Below are positions 12,749-24,406 of a stretch of DNA of 64,000 nucleotides, one piece after another. The DNA comes from Ailanthus altissimus (taxonomy: Eukaryota > Streptophyta > Magnoliopsida > Sapindales > Simaroubaceae), in assembly GCA_946807835.1 (NCBI GenBank), contig OX327697.1:14332001-14396000 (forward strand). The letters are read 5' to 3'. Within the stretch, counting starts at the first letter, position 1, and each line of letters opens with the position of its first letter. The position numbers and the translations under genes are program-made. The notes beneath the pieces were generated by a model. It was given only the letters and a program-made list of their open reading frames with translations, was not told where the DNA came from and did no database searches.

Positions 12749-14791
12749 GTTACATTTATAGTCTTCAAGGAGATCAAGTTGCCAAATGAGAATGAAGGCT
12801 ATTTTAGCATAGATATGGTGCATCTCAATTAACAAATTCTGCAGCTTAAAGACATGGATATATTAAATCCTCACATCTAAAAGAAGGCAGTGAAGTATAA
12901 AAAGAAATGAAAGAAGAAAAAAGTGCAGCACCCTGAAAAGAGGATTAAAGAGAAAGGCAAGGTAGAATCACTTTCCTAGTCTAAGATTAAAGTCTTTCTG
13001 AAGAAGCGCAACAAAAATGAAGCAAAAGCTACTGCCCATAGCCTATTTGCAAAGATATGAAAGCCTAAAGAGAAGAATGTCAGGAAGACCACATACAAAG
13101 ATGCCTCCACCATTACCTTTAATCCACCATAAGAATAGAAGAAGCCCCGTCAAGCCGACGATGTTAAATCAAGCGTTTCTTAGGAAGCAACCCAAGAATA
13201 TTTTTAATTTTAGATTTGTTTAAGTTTCAACTTTATTTACTTTCTTTTCATTTCTTTTAGGAATAAAACAAGCAAGTCGGGCATTCAAAGAAGCAACACA
13301 AGTAATTGCAAGCATTATGAGAGGAAAGAAAACAGCAGTTACATAAAGAGACAAAACGTTGCATTGCTTAAATTTCACTTACCATGGAAGTCTCTTACTC
13401 TCAAGTTTTTACTTTTCGACATAAGGAACAATATCTAATTTAAGTTTAGAGATGGGAAACACTATACTTGTGTTTATTTTTGCTGCATGAATTGATTGGT
13501 TGTCTTATGGGTTAATTTGTTTTTAATTGCCTAGTTTTGATTGAGATGATGATTATTAGTCTATAATAAGAACTAGAATATTGGCTGAATTTATTTTTAC
13601 AAGTCTCTAGGAAACAATAATCACTTGAGATACTTCTTATATCTAGAATCTCAAACTAATTTTGACTTTATGTTTGATCACTTCTTTTTAAGCACATTGA
13701 ATTAAGCTTGTAGTAGTTGAATTTTTTTGTGCTTAGAGATACTATTGCTTAAGTTGTTCACAATAGTCTTGAGGACCAACACTTTAGAACTTGCTTTATT
13801 ACTACTTGATGCAAAATCCTATGAAACACATAAACAGAAAAATGACATTAGGCCATCTTTGAACCGATTAAGCCTTTTCTAGCCTACCTTAGATGTATAT
13901 TTATCCCTGGTTACCTCTTTTGAGCCTAAATACCCATTTTTTTTGTTTAACCACATTACAAGCCTCAAGACTTTAAGCTTTTTTATTATAAAAATTACTC
14001 ATAATACCATAAACCTTGAGTTAACTTAGAAATATTCTTAAAAGAAAAAATGTTGTAGATTTATGAAAAAAGGGTATTGAAGTAAAAAGCAATTAAGCCT
14101 TGAAGGCACTTATCAATCTAAGTTTAGAGGTGATTCAATAAAAAAAAAAAGAGAAAAAAGTCTTCAAATTCACAATACCCCCAGTTGAAGAAAAAGAAGA
14201 AATTATTTTAACAAGAGTGATTAAAAGAAAGATGGAAATATTATAAGTTTAGGTGAGGAGATAAATCAAGTAAAAATGGATCAAGAGGTTCTAAGTAAAG
14301 TCTAAGTATTCATATTTATATCTTTATATTACACCTTGACCCTAGCCTTACGTTACAAGCTAATTAAAGTCCCAAATAGATCCCTTGACATGTGTCTTTC
14401 TACATTAGTAGAGAGTAGTATGAAGAGCAAGTTTATGGTAGTATTATTATAAATTAAAATATATTGAGACATCATATTTTAGTACTATTTTAAGCTATGA
14501 AGTAAATCTATATTTCATTTGACTATTTACTTGCTCATTATGCACACATACACAAGTAATCATTTATAAGAGAGAATGAAGAACTTGATGAATGGTATCA
14601 TTAATTGTGGAGATTTGTCTATTAATTTCTAAAAATACTTGTGCCATTTCTATAGTCTTTAAGACAAAGAATGCGATCCTCTACTCAATCTAGTTTGTTT
14701 TTTGTTTTTTGTTTTTTGTTTTCATTTTATTTTGAGTCAATAATAAATTGTGAATGTTTGTTTTTGTTTCCTTAAGAATGAGCAAAGTCTT
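12749..14791 (+). mobile_element. 3' noncoding part of a plus-strand Ty3/gypsy element (Athila/Tat-like)
   Basis: The motif GCGTTTCTTAGGAAGCAACC near 13,173-13,192 matches the sequence that commonly follows pol in long plant gypsy elements (from memory GGGAGGCAACCCA). It is followed by about 1.6 kb of T-rich noncoding sequence ending in GAGCAAAGTCT, a decayed counterpart of the pre-LTR polypurine region. A short frame at 13,017-13,223 (68 codons) is a likely end-of-pol remnant with no recognisable domain. The left end was cut by the copia pair. The lineage assignment rests on remembered noncoding motifs. Confidence 0.5.
14690..14724. repeat. (T6G)n-like short repeat
   Basis: Four TTTTTTG units in a row just before the gypsy LTR start. 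Confidence 0.85.
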
Positions 14792-16131
14792 TGTTGTTTT
14801 CAATCATATATAGGTTTACAAACCAAGGTGTGAAGATTCAGGATAAAAAAGATGCAAAACAGAAGCAAAACGACAAAGAAATGACAAACCGATACTACAG
14901 GCCTGGGAGCCCGGTGCCTATGGCTAGACGTCACAGGGTCTAGGGCAGAATGTAGTGAGCCATGGTGCCCACTCCCAATGCCGTATTGCCCAAGAGGTTT
15001 CCACCAGTTGAATGTTTTCAAGTCTAAGAGTCGTGGCATTGCCCAAACCCTAACGCCGCAGTGCCTGTGCGACAAATAAAACCCTCTCTCAAATGTCCTA
15101 ATTTGACTTAAATTCAAAGCCCCTTGACCCTAGGGTTATGAAGACCTATAAAAGCACTCTTTTCTGAGCCAAAACATAGACAATAACAGAGGCAACTTAG
15201 GGCAAACATAAACACATCACAAAACAAGAGATCAAGGCAAGGATTTAGAGATTCAAGATCAAGAATTGAGCATCAAGCCAAGAAAGAGAGAGAAGCAAAT
15301 CAAGGCATCTTCTTAATTATTTTCTCATCTCCTTTTATTCATTATGTTCTTGTCGTTGTTATTTTTTGTCGATTATTTTGATACTCTTAGATTTTTTATG
15401 AGCTAAACTTTTTTTATCTTACCTTAGACTATTTTAACCTAATATGTACTTAGATTTATTGACTCTTTTAGTTTATAAAATTAATATATATAATTGATTC
15501 ATTCTATCTTGTGTTTAATACTTTGGTTATATCTGGCCAATATTTTGAATGATCAAGGAACCATAATGAACTCGATGAAGGAACTTATATATTTAGCCTA
15601 GGATAGTTTTATGCATGATCATATAGAAACAACTATGAGTTCCATGTAGGATAAAAATATACCTAGATGGCATGTATGGTATTATTTAGTCCTATTCTTA
15701 ATGAATTGCATTCTATTTGGATTACCATAAACATTTAGGTAATTATTAGAGTGTAATATATTCACTTGATCATCAACAAATGCTTATTATGAGATTAGAG
15801 TCTAGCCAACAATTATTATTAAGGGATTAATTTAGAGATTAATAAATCTAATAAAATATTAAGGGATAAGTCAAAACCTGAGATCCCTTTTGATTAGTGA
15901 ATTCAACCCTTATTTCTTTTGCTTTATTTTATGTTTAATTTGGTAAAAGTAGATTAATTAGATAAATTTTATCTTTTGATTCATCTGAATAAAAGTTAAG
16001 TAGAATTCATTGTAGTACTTGAATGTAAGAAGTAGATTAAATAGTCCTTGTAGAAATTATATCTAAACTTAAATCCTATATTAATTGATACAATAACTTG
16101 TACTTGCGTTTAGCTATTATTGCATACATCA
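14792..16131 (+). repeat. Ty3/gypsy LTR (about 1.34 kb)
   Basis: Starts TGTTG after the decayed purine region and ends CATACATCA. A TATA box TATAAAAG lies at 15,147-15,154, followed by an A/G-rich leader-like R region, T-rich sequence, and a CTTGTACTTGCG word about 30 bp before the end, as often seen in U5 of plant gypsy LTRs. No primer site follows, so this is a 3' LTR; the sequence after it is a gag on the other strand. The start could be off by a few bases. Confidence 0.55.
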
Positions 16132-17474
16132 ATCGCCTTCTTAAGTATTAGGCACTTGTATGGTCCCTCATTGACTATCTTAGCCAAGTAGATCTCTTCT
16201 TCTGAATCTGTGTCATCAAACTCACTTTCTAACCTAACTTGTATTACAGCGACTTCAAGTTAATTCTTGTAGTAGGTTCCTTTAGAGGAAACTTCGGTGA
16301 TCTAGGTTTGACACTGAGACCGAAGTTTCCTGAATCAGCTGATGTATTTTGTAATTAATTTACCTAACATCTGCATCACTCTAGATAGGTCGACTATAGT
16401 GACTTCTGGAGGTGGCCTATAAAATTCAACATGGAACTTATCTTCTATCTGCTCTTAACTAGCGATTGACTCTGGCATTAAATTCGTATACCAAGTGAAA
16501 GTAGTCTTGGTCAATAAGTTTCCAAACAACCTTAATTTTTAGAAAAGCGATGAACTGGCTTCACTACATTGTACTGAATCTAGAAATATGCTTGAATGTA
16601 GTTATGTTCTCTTCACCATAAAATAAAAAGAATTCATGGATATTATATCCCTTTAGAAAAGGGAACAAAGAATCGACACTATAGGGGTATGGCTTTCTAT
16701 AGAATGAGTGAGCCATTGACTTCAAGTTGACTCTCATGTTCTGTAAAGCTTTGGCTAGCATGTTCCTATCAATCTCACGTCTCGGTGAGCTTGGTAGCCA
16801 AATAAGTTCCATGGACCCAAACTGGATCGGCGATTGGGTTTAGTTGATCTACTAAGAAGTTTGGTGGACAGGTTGGTGTAAAGTTCCTAAACTGATCATG
16901 TTTCCAACCTAATCATAGCTAAATATTTGTCCTTACTGGGTTTGTTAGGCCTATAAGTTTGTAGAAAACTCTCTTAGGTCACCTGAGAATATTAATTAAA
17001 CTATATGGCAGATTGGATTGACTATAACTTTGTCATCGCCGAGGCTCCTGGAGTTTAGAGTTTGGTCAATCTTGGAGAATAGTTATCAGCTTTATTTGAT
17101 TCTGCCTCATAGATTCTAAGTTTTTTAAAATACTTCGACTTATGTTATGATTGTCTTCTATCAGTGGTCGAAATATGGCAACCATCTGATTTGTCAACAG
17201 TATGCCGATATGTTGATTTTTCAAGGTGATTTAGAAAACCAATCCCTAAACGTCAGTCGTGGAGAATGACCTAAAGGGTGGAAGAGTCTCTTTGTAAATC
17301 TCCTCCCAACTGTCGATTCAATAAGTCAACCTCGGTATGAGTTAGGTTTGCCTCTTTTAGTACAGAATTTACTGGATCTCTAACCAGAGGAGGAGATGTA
17401 GCCATGTTAGATATCTCAAAGTTGTTCTTTCCAGGTTTATTATTTTTTGTCATTATTCTAGTTGTTACTCGCAT
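16132..17474 (-). pseudogene. Ty3/gypsy gag relic (retrotransposon gag domain)
   Basis: Read on the minus strand, the N-terminal part spans 17,474-17,271. A middle frame (16,812-16,564) carries PYPYSVDS and GYNIHEFFLFYGEEN, matching the PxGYxxPxFxxFxGE block of plant gypsy gag. Around 16,530-16,390 it reads LFGNLLTKTTFTWYTNLMP and then FHVEFYRPPPEVTIVDLS, the core of the retrotransposon gag family. The C-terminal part near 16,160-16,220 is acidic. Frameshifts and an in-frame stop separate the pieces. The frame is interrupted at 16,131 by the gypsy LTR. Confidence 0.8.
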
Positions 17475-17830
17475 ACAAAATAGAAGGCCCTACTAGGTGT
17501 ACTAAAAAAATGTTCGTGCTGAAAATTTAACATAAGGATCCATATATGTTTGGTGCTCTACTAGACTAATGTGAGCCTTAGAATCATCAGAAACAGAGAC
17601 TTGGGGTTTGCCAAATAAGGTTAGGGCCTGAGCTGTGAGATAGCAATTAAAATTTAGAGCTTGGATACTTCACGGAGAAGAACAAGTAAAGCTTAACAAT
17701 TAGGCTATAGGGTTCAACAAGTACGGATGAAATCTTGGGTTGAAAACGAGAAATGAATATAAAAGCTAAATTAAGAGAAAAAGATATTATGCAATATTTG
17801 GGCCGGCATTAAAAATGGGTATCGATCCTA
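17475..17830 (-). other. Leader of the minus-strand gypsy element, with decayed conserved block
   Basis: Just upstream of gag on the minus strand, at 17,504-17,486, the sequence reads TAGTACACCTAGTAGGGCC. From memory, plant gypsy leaders carry GGCACGCC-GGTGGGACC at this place; the differences are mainly G-to-A, as expected from cytosine deamination. Nothing else is recognisable up to 17,830. Confidence 0.4.
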
Positions 17831-18677
17831 TTTATAATTATATCTAACATCTTTTGTAACTAAAAATTTGCTTCTCCTAGATATTTGGCTTAAAAATCTA
17901 CCTAGTCCTATCATCACCATCACTAATAATGTCTTTAAGATTATTGCACTCTTCTTTCTAAAATTAGTAAGCATAATGGGAAGAACACAACTTTAAGGTC
18001 ATGTTTTTCTTTTAGAGAGTTAATCACTTGAAACAATTGCCTCAAATCATGCAGAGCAGATTACCAAAGATAGATTAAACCAATTCAGCATTTCTTCATT
18101 GCACTGGAGTTTAAAACCATTTTCAGAGAGATTTGTTCTTGAAATGTATAATATTTTGATTAGCAATCAAAATTATCAAACTACTATGGACTTTACTATT
18201 CATACAGTACATTATTACTTTTTGGTACTATATAGATACAATTATTGAGTTTTTAAATAAAAAATTTGTTAAACCTCTTGAAAGTTAATTTGTACTATTA
18301 CAGTCATAATGGCATTTTTTCTTTTTTTGATATTAACAAATGCTAAGGAGTTTTTTATAATTAAAGAATCTATTAAAGGGGTAAATTATAAATTTCTATT
18401 AATCGTTATGGATTGGATACGAATAAAGTTTTTTAATCACACTAGTTGTATTGTAACGAAGGAATAGATTAAATAAATATATTTTTGTTGAAGATTAAGG
18501 ATGAAGCTTTTTTACTATCTTATTGTGTAGATAAGAATTGGATGAACAGAAGATGTTGTAAAAATTAAAAAAATTGAAGAAGGGGGAATAAAAATTAAAA
18601 TTTGAGGGCAGGCAAATGGTGGAGTAGGGAGGTAGGAAATGAAAATGACAATTTATTTATTTATTTTTAATTTTTAG
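17831..18677. other. AT-rich spacer
   Basis: About 0.85 kb of AT-rich sequence with several poly-A/T runs. I see no coding signature, LTR end or repeat pair here. Confidence 0.6.
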
Positions 18678-18686
18678 ATTATTATA

Positions 18687-19841
18687 TGAATAAGAATATT
18701 TTTGTCCCACGATTTTGACCTAATTCTCAATTTTATCCCACAAGTTTCAAAAAACCCAATTTTTTCTTAGTCCTTTAATAAGATTCAGTTAATTTTAACA
18801 CTGGATGGGCAAAACAGTCACCCTACAATCAACTTTAAAATGGCCTGATACAAAATATTCACGTGTCAATCACTGATTTGTCACTTAAATAATAAAATAA
18901 AATAATTAAATAAAAAGAGAGCAGCCGCCGCCACCGTCGTCAGTTACTAACCGACTGCCAGTGACTAATTGCGATTCGACTCAAAATTGACATCATTAGA
19001 TTTAAAATTTTGTGATCTACGCAATGGTATGATTTTTTTGGTTAACGGAGTACCGTAGATGTGCCAAAAGTGGAAATAAAACACTATAGGAGGCGGCGGC
19101 CACCGGCATTCACCGTCAAACGATGGGGCAGTGGCGTGCAAGGCCCTCACAATTGGACAGATCGACGGCCGATCTATCCAACGTTGGGGGCCGTGCACGC
19201 CACTACACCACTGATCGACAGCGAACGGTGGTGGCCACCGACAACACCCCCCACCGCCGGTCGCACGTCAAACGGCAGGGCAGTGGCACCATCCAACATG
19301 CGATCGGAGGTGAGGGGTGTTGCTAGCGGCCACCACCATTCATCGTCGAACAGTAGGGCAGTGGCGCCGCTCCACTGTGGCGTGCGGTGGCCGCCACCCT
19401 TCCCCCATTTTTGATCTATTTGTTGGCCACGTTCTTATTTTCTTTTGACAAAAATGATTCCACCATTGTGTAGATATAAAATAAATAAATTCCAATCGCC
19501 AGTTTTGGTAGTTCAGTTTTATTTATTTTAATTATTTTTTAATATAAAATAAAATTTTAATGAATATTAAATTTTGAACCTATTAAAATGCGTCACGTGT
19601 CTTTTTATTTTTAATAGCCTATTAATAACCGACACGTGTACATTGTATAATGTACTCATATTACCATTTTTAATTAACATAATAACTTAGGGTAAAATTG
19701 TCAATATACAATCAAATGAGATTTTTCAATTAAATTTAATGAAATCTCTCTAATAGACTAGGACAAAATTAAAATTTTCAAAACTCATGAATTAAAATTA
19801 AAAATTAAGATAAACTTGTAGAACAAAAATGTTCTTATCCC
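18687..19841. mobile_element. Mutator-like non-autonomous DNA transposon (1,155 bp)
   Basis: The left end (18,687 on) and the reverse complement of the right end (to 19,841) align over about 112 bp at roughly 70% identity: TGAATAAGAATATTTTTGTC against GGGATAAGAACATTTTTGTT. Both are flanked outside by the 9-bp direct repeat ATTATTATA (18,678-18,686 and 19,842-19,850). Long inverted ends plus a 9-bp target duplication are the mark of Mutator-like elements. The core is GC-rich (Pro/Arg/His-coding in several frames) and shows no transposase, so it is non-autonomous. Open frames in the core are by-products of GC content. Confidence 0.75.
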
Positions 19842-21282
19842 ATTATTATACTTGTCAAATATCACATCATAGGGTAATGGTGTTTCTTTATATTTAATAA
19901 AATTGTTATAACAACAAGAACTAAAATGATTTTTTTTTTAAATGAGAGACCTTTAGGATAAATACCCTTTTCAAGCGGCCACCACCGTTCACCGTCGAAC
20001 AGTGGGGCGGTGGCGCCACCGTCGTTCCACTGTGGTGTGCGGTGGCCGCTACCCTCCCCCTATTTTTGATCTATTTTTTGGCCACGTTCTTGTTTTCTTT
20101 TAACGAAAATAATTCCACTATTGTGTAGATATAAAAAAAATAGAATCCAATCGCCAGTTTTGGTAGTTCAATTTTATTTATTTTAATTATTTTTTAATAT
20201 AAAATAAAATTTTAATGAATATTAAATTTTGAACCTATTAAAATGCGTCACGTGTCTTTTTATTTTTAATAACTTATTAATAACCGACACGTGTACATTG
20301 TATAATGTACTCATATTATCATTTTTAATTAACATAATAACTGAGGGCAAATTTGTCAATATACAATCAAATAAGATTTTTCAGTTAAATTTAACGAAAT
20401 CTTTCTAACGGACTAGGACAAAATTAAATTTTTTAAAACTCGTAGATTAAAATTAAAAATTAAGATAAACTTGTAGAACAAAAATATTTTTATCTCATTA
20501 TTATACTTGTCAAATATCACATCATAGGGTAACGGTGTTTCTTTATATTTAATAAAATTGTCATAACAACAAGAACTAAAATGATTTTTTTTTTAAATGA
20601 GAGACCTTTAGGATAAATACCCTTTTCAAGCGGCCACCACCGTTCGCCGTCGAATAGTGGGGCAGTGGCGCCACCGTCGTTCCACTGTGGCGTGCCGTGG
20701 CCGCCACCCTCCCCCTATTTTTGATCTATTTTTTAGCCACGTTCTTATTTTCTTTTGACAAAAATAATTTCACCATTGTGTAGATATAAAAAAAATGGAA
20801 TCCAATCGCCAGTTTTGGTAGTTCAGTTTTATTTATTTTAATTATTTTTAATATAAAATAAAATTTTAATGAATATTAAATTTTGAACCTATTAAAATGC
20901 GTCACGTGTCTTTTTATTTTTAATAACCTATTAATAACCGACACGTGTACATTGTATAATGTACTTATATTACCATTTTTAATTAACATAATAATTGAGG
21001 ACAAATTTGTCAATATACAATCAAATGAGATTTTTCAGTTAAATTTAACGGAATCTTTCTAACGGACTAAAATAAAATTAAATTTTTTAAAACTCGTAGA
21101 TTAAAATTAAAAATTAAGATAAACTTGCAGAACAAAAATGTTCTTATCCCATTATTATACTTGTCAAATATCACATCATAGGGTAATGGTGTTTTTTTAT
21201 ATTTAATAAAATTGTCATAACAACAAGAACTAAAATGATTTTTTTTTTAAATAAGAGACCTTTAGGATAAATACCCTTTTCA
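19325..21282. repeat. Three tandem units of about 650 bp (right half of the Mutator-like element plus flank)
   Basis: Units start at 19,325, 19,974 and 20,629, each opening AGCGGCCACCACC, and end with AAATACCCTTTTCA. Each unit holds part of the GC-rich core, an AT-rich stretch with CACGTG motifs, the right inverted end, the ATTATTATA target copy (19,842; 20,497; 21,151) and about 120 bp of flank. Because host flank is inside the unit, the amplification happened after insertion. Unit-to-unit identity looks above 90%. Confidence 0.9.
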
Positions 21283-22725
21283 TCAAGGATGAAAATATTA
21301 TTTCTCCTAAAAAATAAGATGATCATAAAATATAAATAATGCATCTTCAGCATTAGCGCTAACTGCAAATGCTCTAAAAATCACTGAAATTTTCAATTCA
21401 GTTGTCACCCACAAGTGGTGGAACTGCCTTGGAGCTCTCTAAGTCCCAAAATATTTTTAAAATATTTTTTGAAGATTTGTTTTTTAACTTAACAATTTTT
21501 TTTATATAATTCATATATTTTAAAATAAATATTTTATTATCTTTCTCTCCAAAATTTTAAATCTATCATTAAAATTTTTATATAATTAAACTTTAACTCA
21601 ATAGAAATTTTAACTTTAACATTTATCCTTCACCCCACCTTAATTTTTAGTTCCATCCTTCGCATGATTGTGAAAGACTTCGTCATTTAAATAAAACGTA
21701 ATTGAAAAAAGAGAGCAACCAACAATAACAGAAATGTTTGGTTTGTTAGGAGAAACAAAAGGTTATTATCATCAATATTTTCAGGGTATGGATTAATATC
21801 ACAAATATATAAAAATTTAAAAAATAACTTATAAAACTAAAATGAGAAAACTAAGCATCAATACTCAGCCATTAGACAATTTGTTGTCAAAGTTAATAAG
21901 ATAAGAGTAATAAAATGATTTCTCACATTTTAATTTTTAACAAAATATTTTTTATATATTTTTAATTTTAAAAACCCTAAATTTCATCTTTCTTTTTACA
22001 AACTCTTAACACCTTCAAATCCTGCTAGCTGCCGCCATCACAACCATGCCCATCGCCTTCACCAAGCAAGGGTCGCAGCAGCAGCAACAAGACCATTGGG
22101 CATGACCAAACAAGGGTCACTGCTACAGTGCCCTTTCACACTATAAAAGCTTGGTTCCGTCCCCACCATCTAAGACCGAGCCCACTAAAGTGCACTACGA
22201 AATCTTCTATTAAAGATTTGCCAATATCAAAACCAGTAAAACACATAGTCAGACCTTATGATCCAACAAATGCTGGGCGGAAATGTCTTCCATCCGATCG
22301 CGAAGAAGAAATTGCAACAAAGTGATTAAAAAAGATTAATCAAATAAAGGCTTGAATATTTGGGTCTTCTTTGTTTCCATATTGAATTTGCTTATTCACC
22401 TTTTTTTTTTGAAAAATAATATGTTTCATTATTAAAAATCTGATTTGAGGAACTATAGTGGTGTTATTGATGTAAATTAATTTTTTCAAAAAAAAATTTA
22501 CTATCTTCAAACTATGATTCGGGAAAAAAGGAAGCAATTGATGAATTTTTTTTAATAATTATTAAAATTAATAATTTAAAAAAATTAATAAAATAAAATA
22601 TAATCATGGTAAAATAGTATTAAAGGTACGGCATATTTCTAACAATTATATATTAATACATATTTTTATAACTCTTTAAATTTTATATGTTATTTGTTAA
22701 ATTTTCGAGTATTTGAAATATTAGC
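21283..22725. other. AT-rich spacer with a GC-richer island at 22,018-22,330
   Basis: Mostly AT-rich and featureless. The island at 22,018-22,330 contains a CAGCAGCAGCAA run and a 65-codon frame (22,128-22,325) whose protein I do not recognise. It may be a gene fragment or transposon filler. Confidence 0.4.
22718..22725. repeat. Left target-site copy of the hAT element
   Basis: ATATTAGC, matching ATATTAGT at 28,246-28,253 at seven of eight positions. Eight bp is the usual hAT target duplication. Confidence 0.6.
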
Positions 22726-22973
22726 TTAAGGTGGATAGAATTTTTAATCCCGAACTAAAATGATCTAATTCATTCCAAAATTTTGGATGAAAGATTAAAA
22801 AATGAATCATGACTTATTTAGAATAGAATTTATTATCTAGAATGGGTCAGCTAAAGTTTGAAAATTTTCAGAATAAAATCGAAAATTTTCTAAACCAAAT
22901 TAGGAATTTTCTGACTAATCAAATTTTTTTTTTTAACTAGTGACATAGAACTTCATTGTTTCAGTGACACCAA

Positions 22974-23060
22974 AATGACGTCGTTTTGTATTGTAATTTT
23001 TTTTTTTAATTAGTTCAAACGGCACCGTTTTAGTAAGGCCATAAACGACACCATTTTGAA
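22974..23060. repeat. Three palindrome-like motifs near the hAT 5' end
   Basis: AAAATGACGTCGTTTT at 22,974, AAACGGCACCGTTTT at about 23,018 and AAACGACACCATTTT at about 23,043 are variants of one near-palindromic word, spaced about 25-45 bp. Iterated subterminal words in hAT elements commonly bind transposase; that function here is inference. Confidence 0.5.
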
Positions 23061-24406
23061 CTAATATACGGGATGAGGCAGAAACCTCACCACCAACACC
23101 CACCTAGCGCGGGCCAGCACCCGTTTCTGACTTTCTTCTCGTCTCGCCGTCTTTCTTCTCCGTCCGCCATTCCGACGTGCCACCGTCAACCATGTTCTGC
23201 CTTCTTTATCATCGCCCACCCTTCCACATGCGGACACGTCACACGCCTTTGACCTGCAAGTTGCAATGATGTCGTACACTTATCTAGCCACCGCCACGGC
23301 CAATTCGTCATCTGCCTACAGGGGTCCATTTGCCGTTTGCCATTTGTGTTGTGTTGCCGACCGACAACATGCTTCAATTATTTTCAATTATTTGAATCTT
23401 TATTAGTTTAATGAATTATCAATTTCAATTATTTTCTTTTATAATAAAAATTATTAATAATAAAAATTAAACCATATATAATATAAATTAAAAACAAAGT
23501 TGTTTAAATTTGCCATTTGTAGTGTGCCCTTTGTTATGATGTATAGTTATTTAAATTTGTGATAGTTTATAATTATTTTTACTTATAGAAAAGAAAATAA
23601 TGAGCAATTGAATTAATATTTATGCTATTGTTATTATGTATAGTTATTTAAATTTGTGATAGATTATAATTATCACTTTGCTTTATCAACGATAAAGAAT
23701 GTACTTATCCAATGAATTTTTTTTTTGAAGCGTAAATATTAATTTTATTTTAAAAAGTAACTTTACAGTCCAAATAAAAAATTACAGTAAAGTTGTTCGG
23801 GATCGACACTTCTTCGATTCTAGATCTAGCTGCTTGCAAGTTGTATGGTTTCAACTTTGAATTTCAAGTTCAAGCTGCAAAATTAATTTACTGTTGTCGT
23901 TTAGGTCATAAAAGTTTTTTTTTATAAAAAAAATTATAATATATTTATTTTTTTTACTCACAACTTAAAAGGAAGGATCAAACTTAAATAAAAATGTGAG
24001 ACCTTAAAGGCCTTGACCGAGCCCTATGTTCATAAAAAAAATTTTAAAAGCTTCTTTTATATAATTGGATTTAGTTTATATTTCTTGTGCATGTTTATGT
24101 AAATTATAAAGGTGATATCTCATGTTTACGTAAATTTTAGTTGAGAAATTTGTTAAGATTAAATCAGTTTTTGTGCTCTCGTTTTAATTAAACGCTAGAG
24201 TAAAAATATAATTATACTTTTGTTTTAATTGAAAAAATTAAATTTAATTAAGCATATATATTATCAATTATCATGATCTACGTTTAAAGCAAATAAGCCT
24301 ACATGATTATTATACTTTTATTTTTAATTAATTTATACTTATTTGAATTATTTTCATCAATTATGTTTTAAATTAATTATACTTATTTGAATTAATTTGT
24401 TTGTCG

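Noticed and set aside
19061..19414. 117-codon GC-rich frame and its overlapping frames on both strands
   Set aside because: Open in several frames because of high GC in the Mutator-like core; low-complexity R/P/H/T sequence without homology.
18678..21282. Centromere-like satellite from the three 650-bp units
   Set aside because: Only three units, containing one transposon end and its target flank each; better explained as local tandem duplication.
22128..22325. 65-codon frame as a host gene fragment
   Set aside because: Could not be matched to any family from memory; kept only as a note in the spacer entry.
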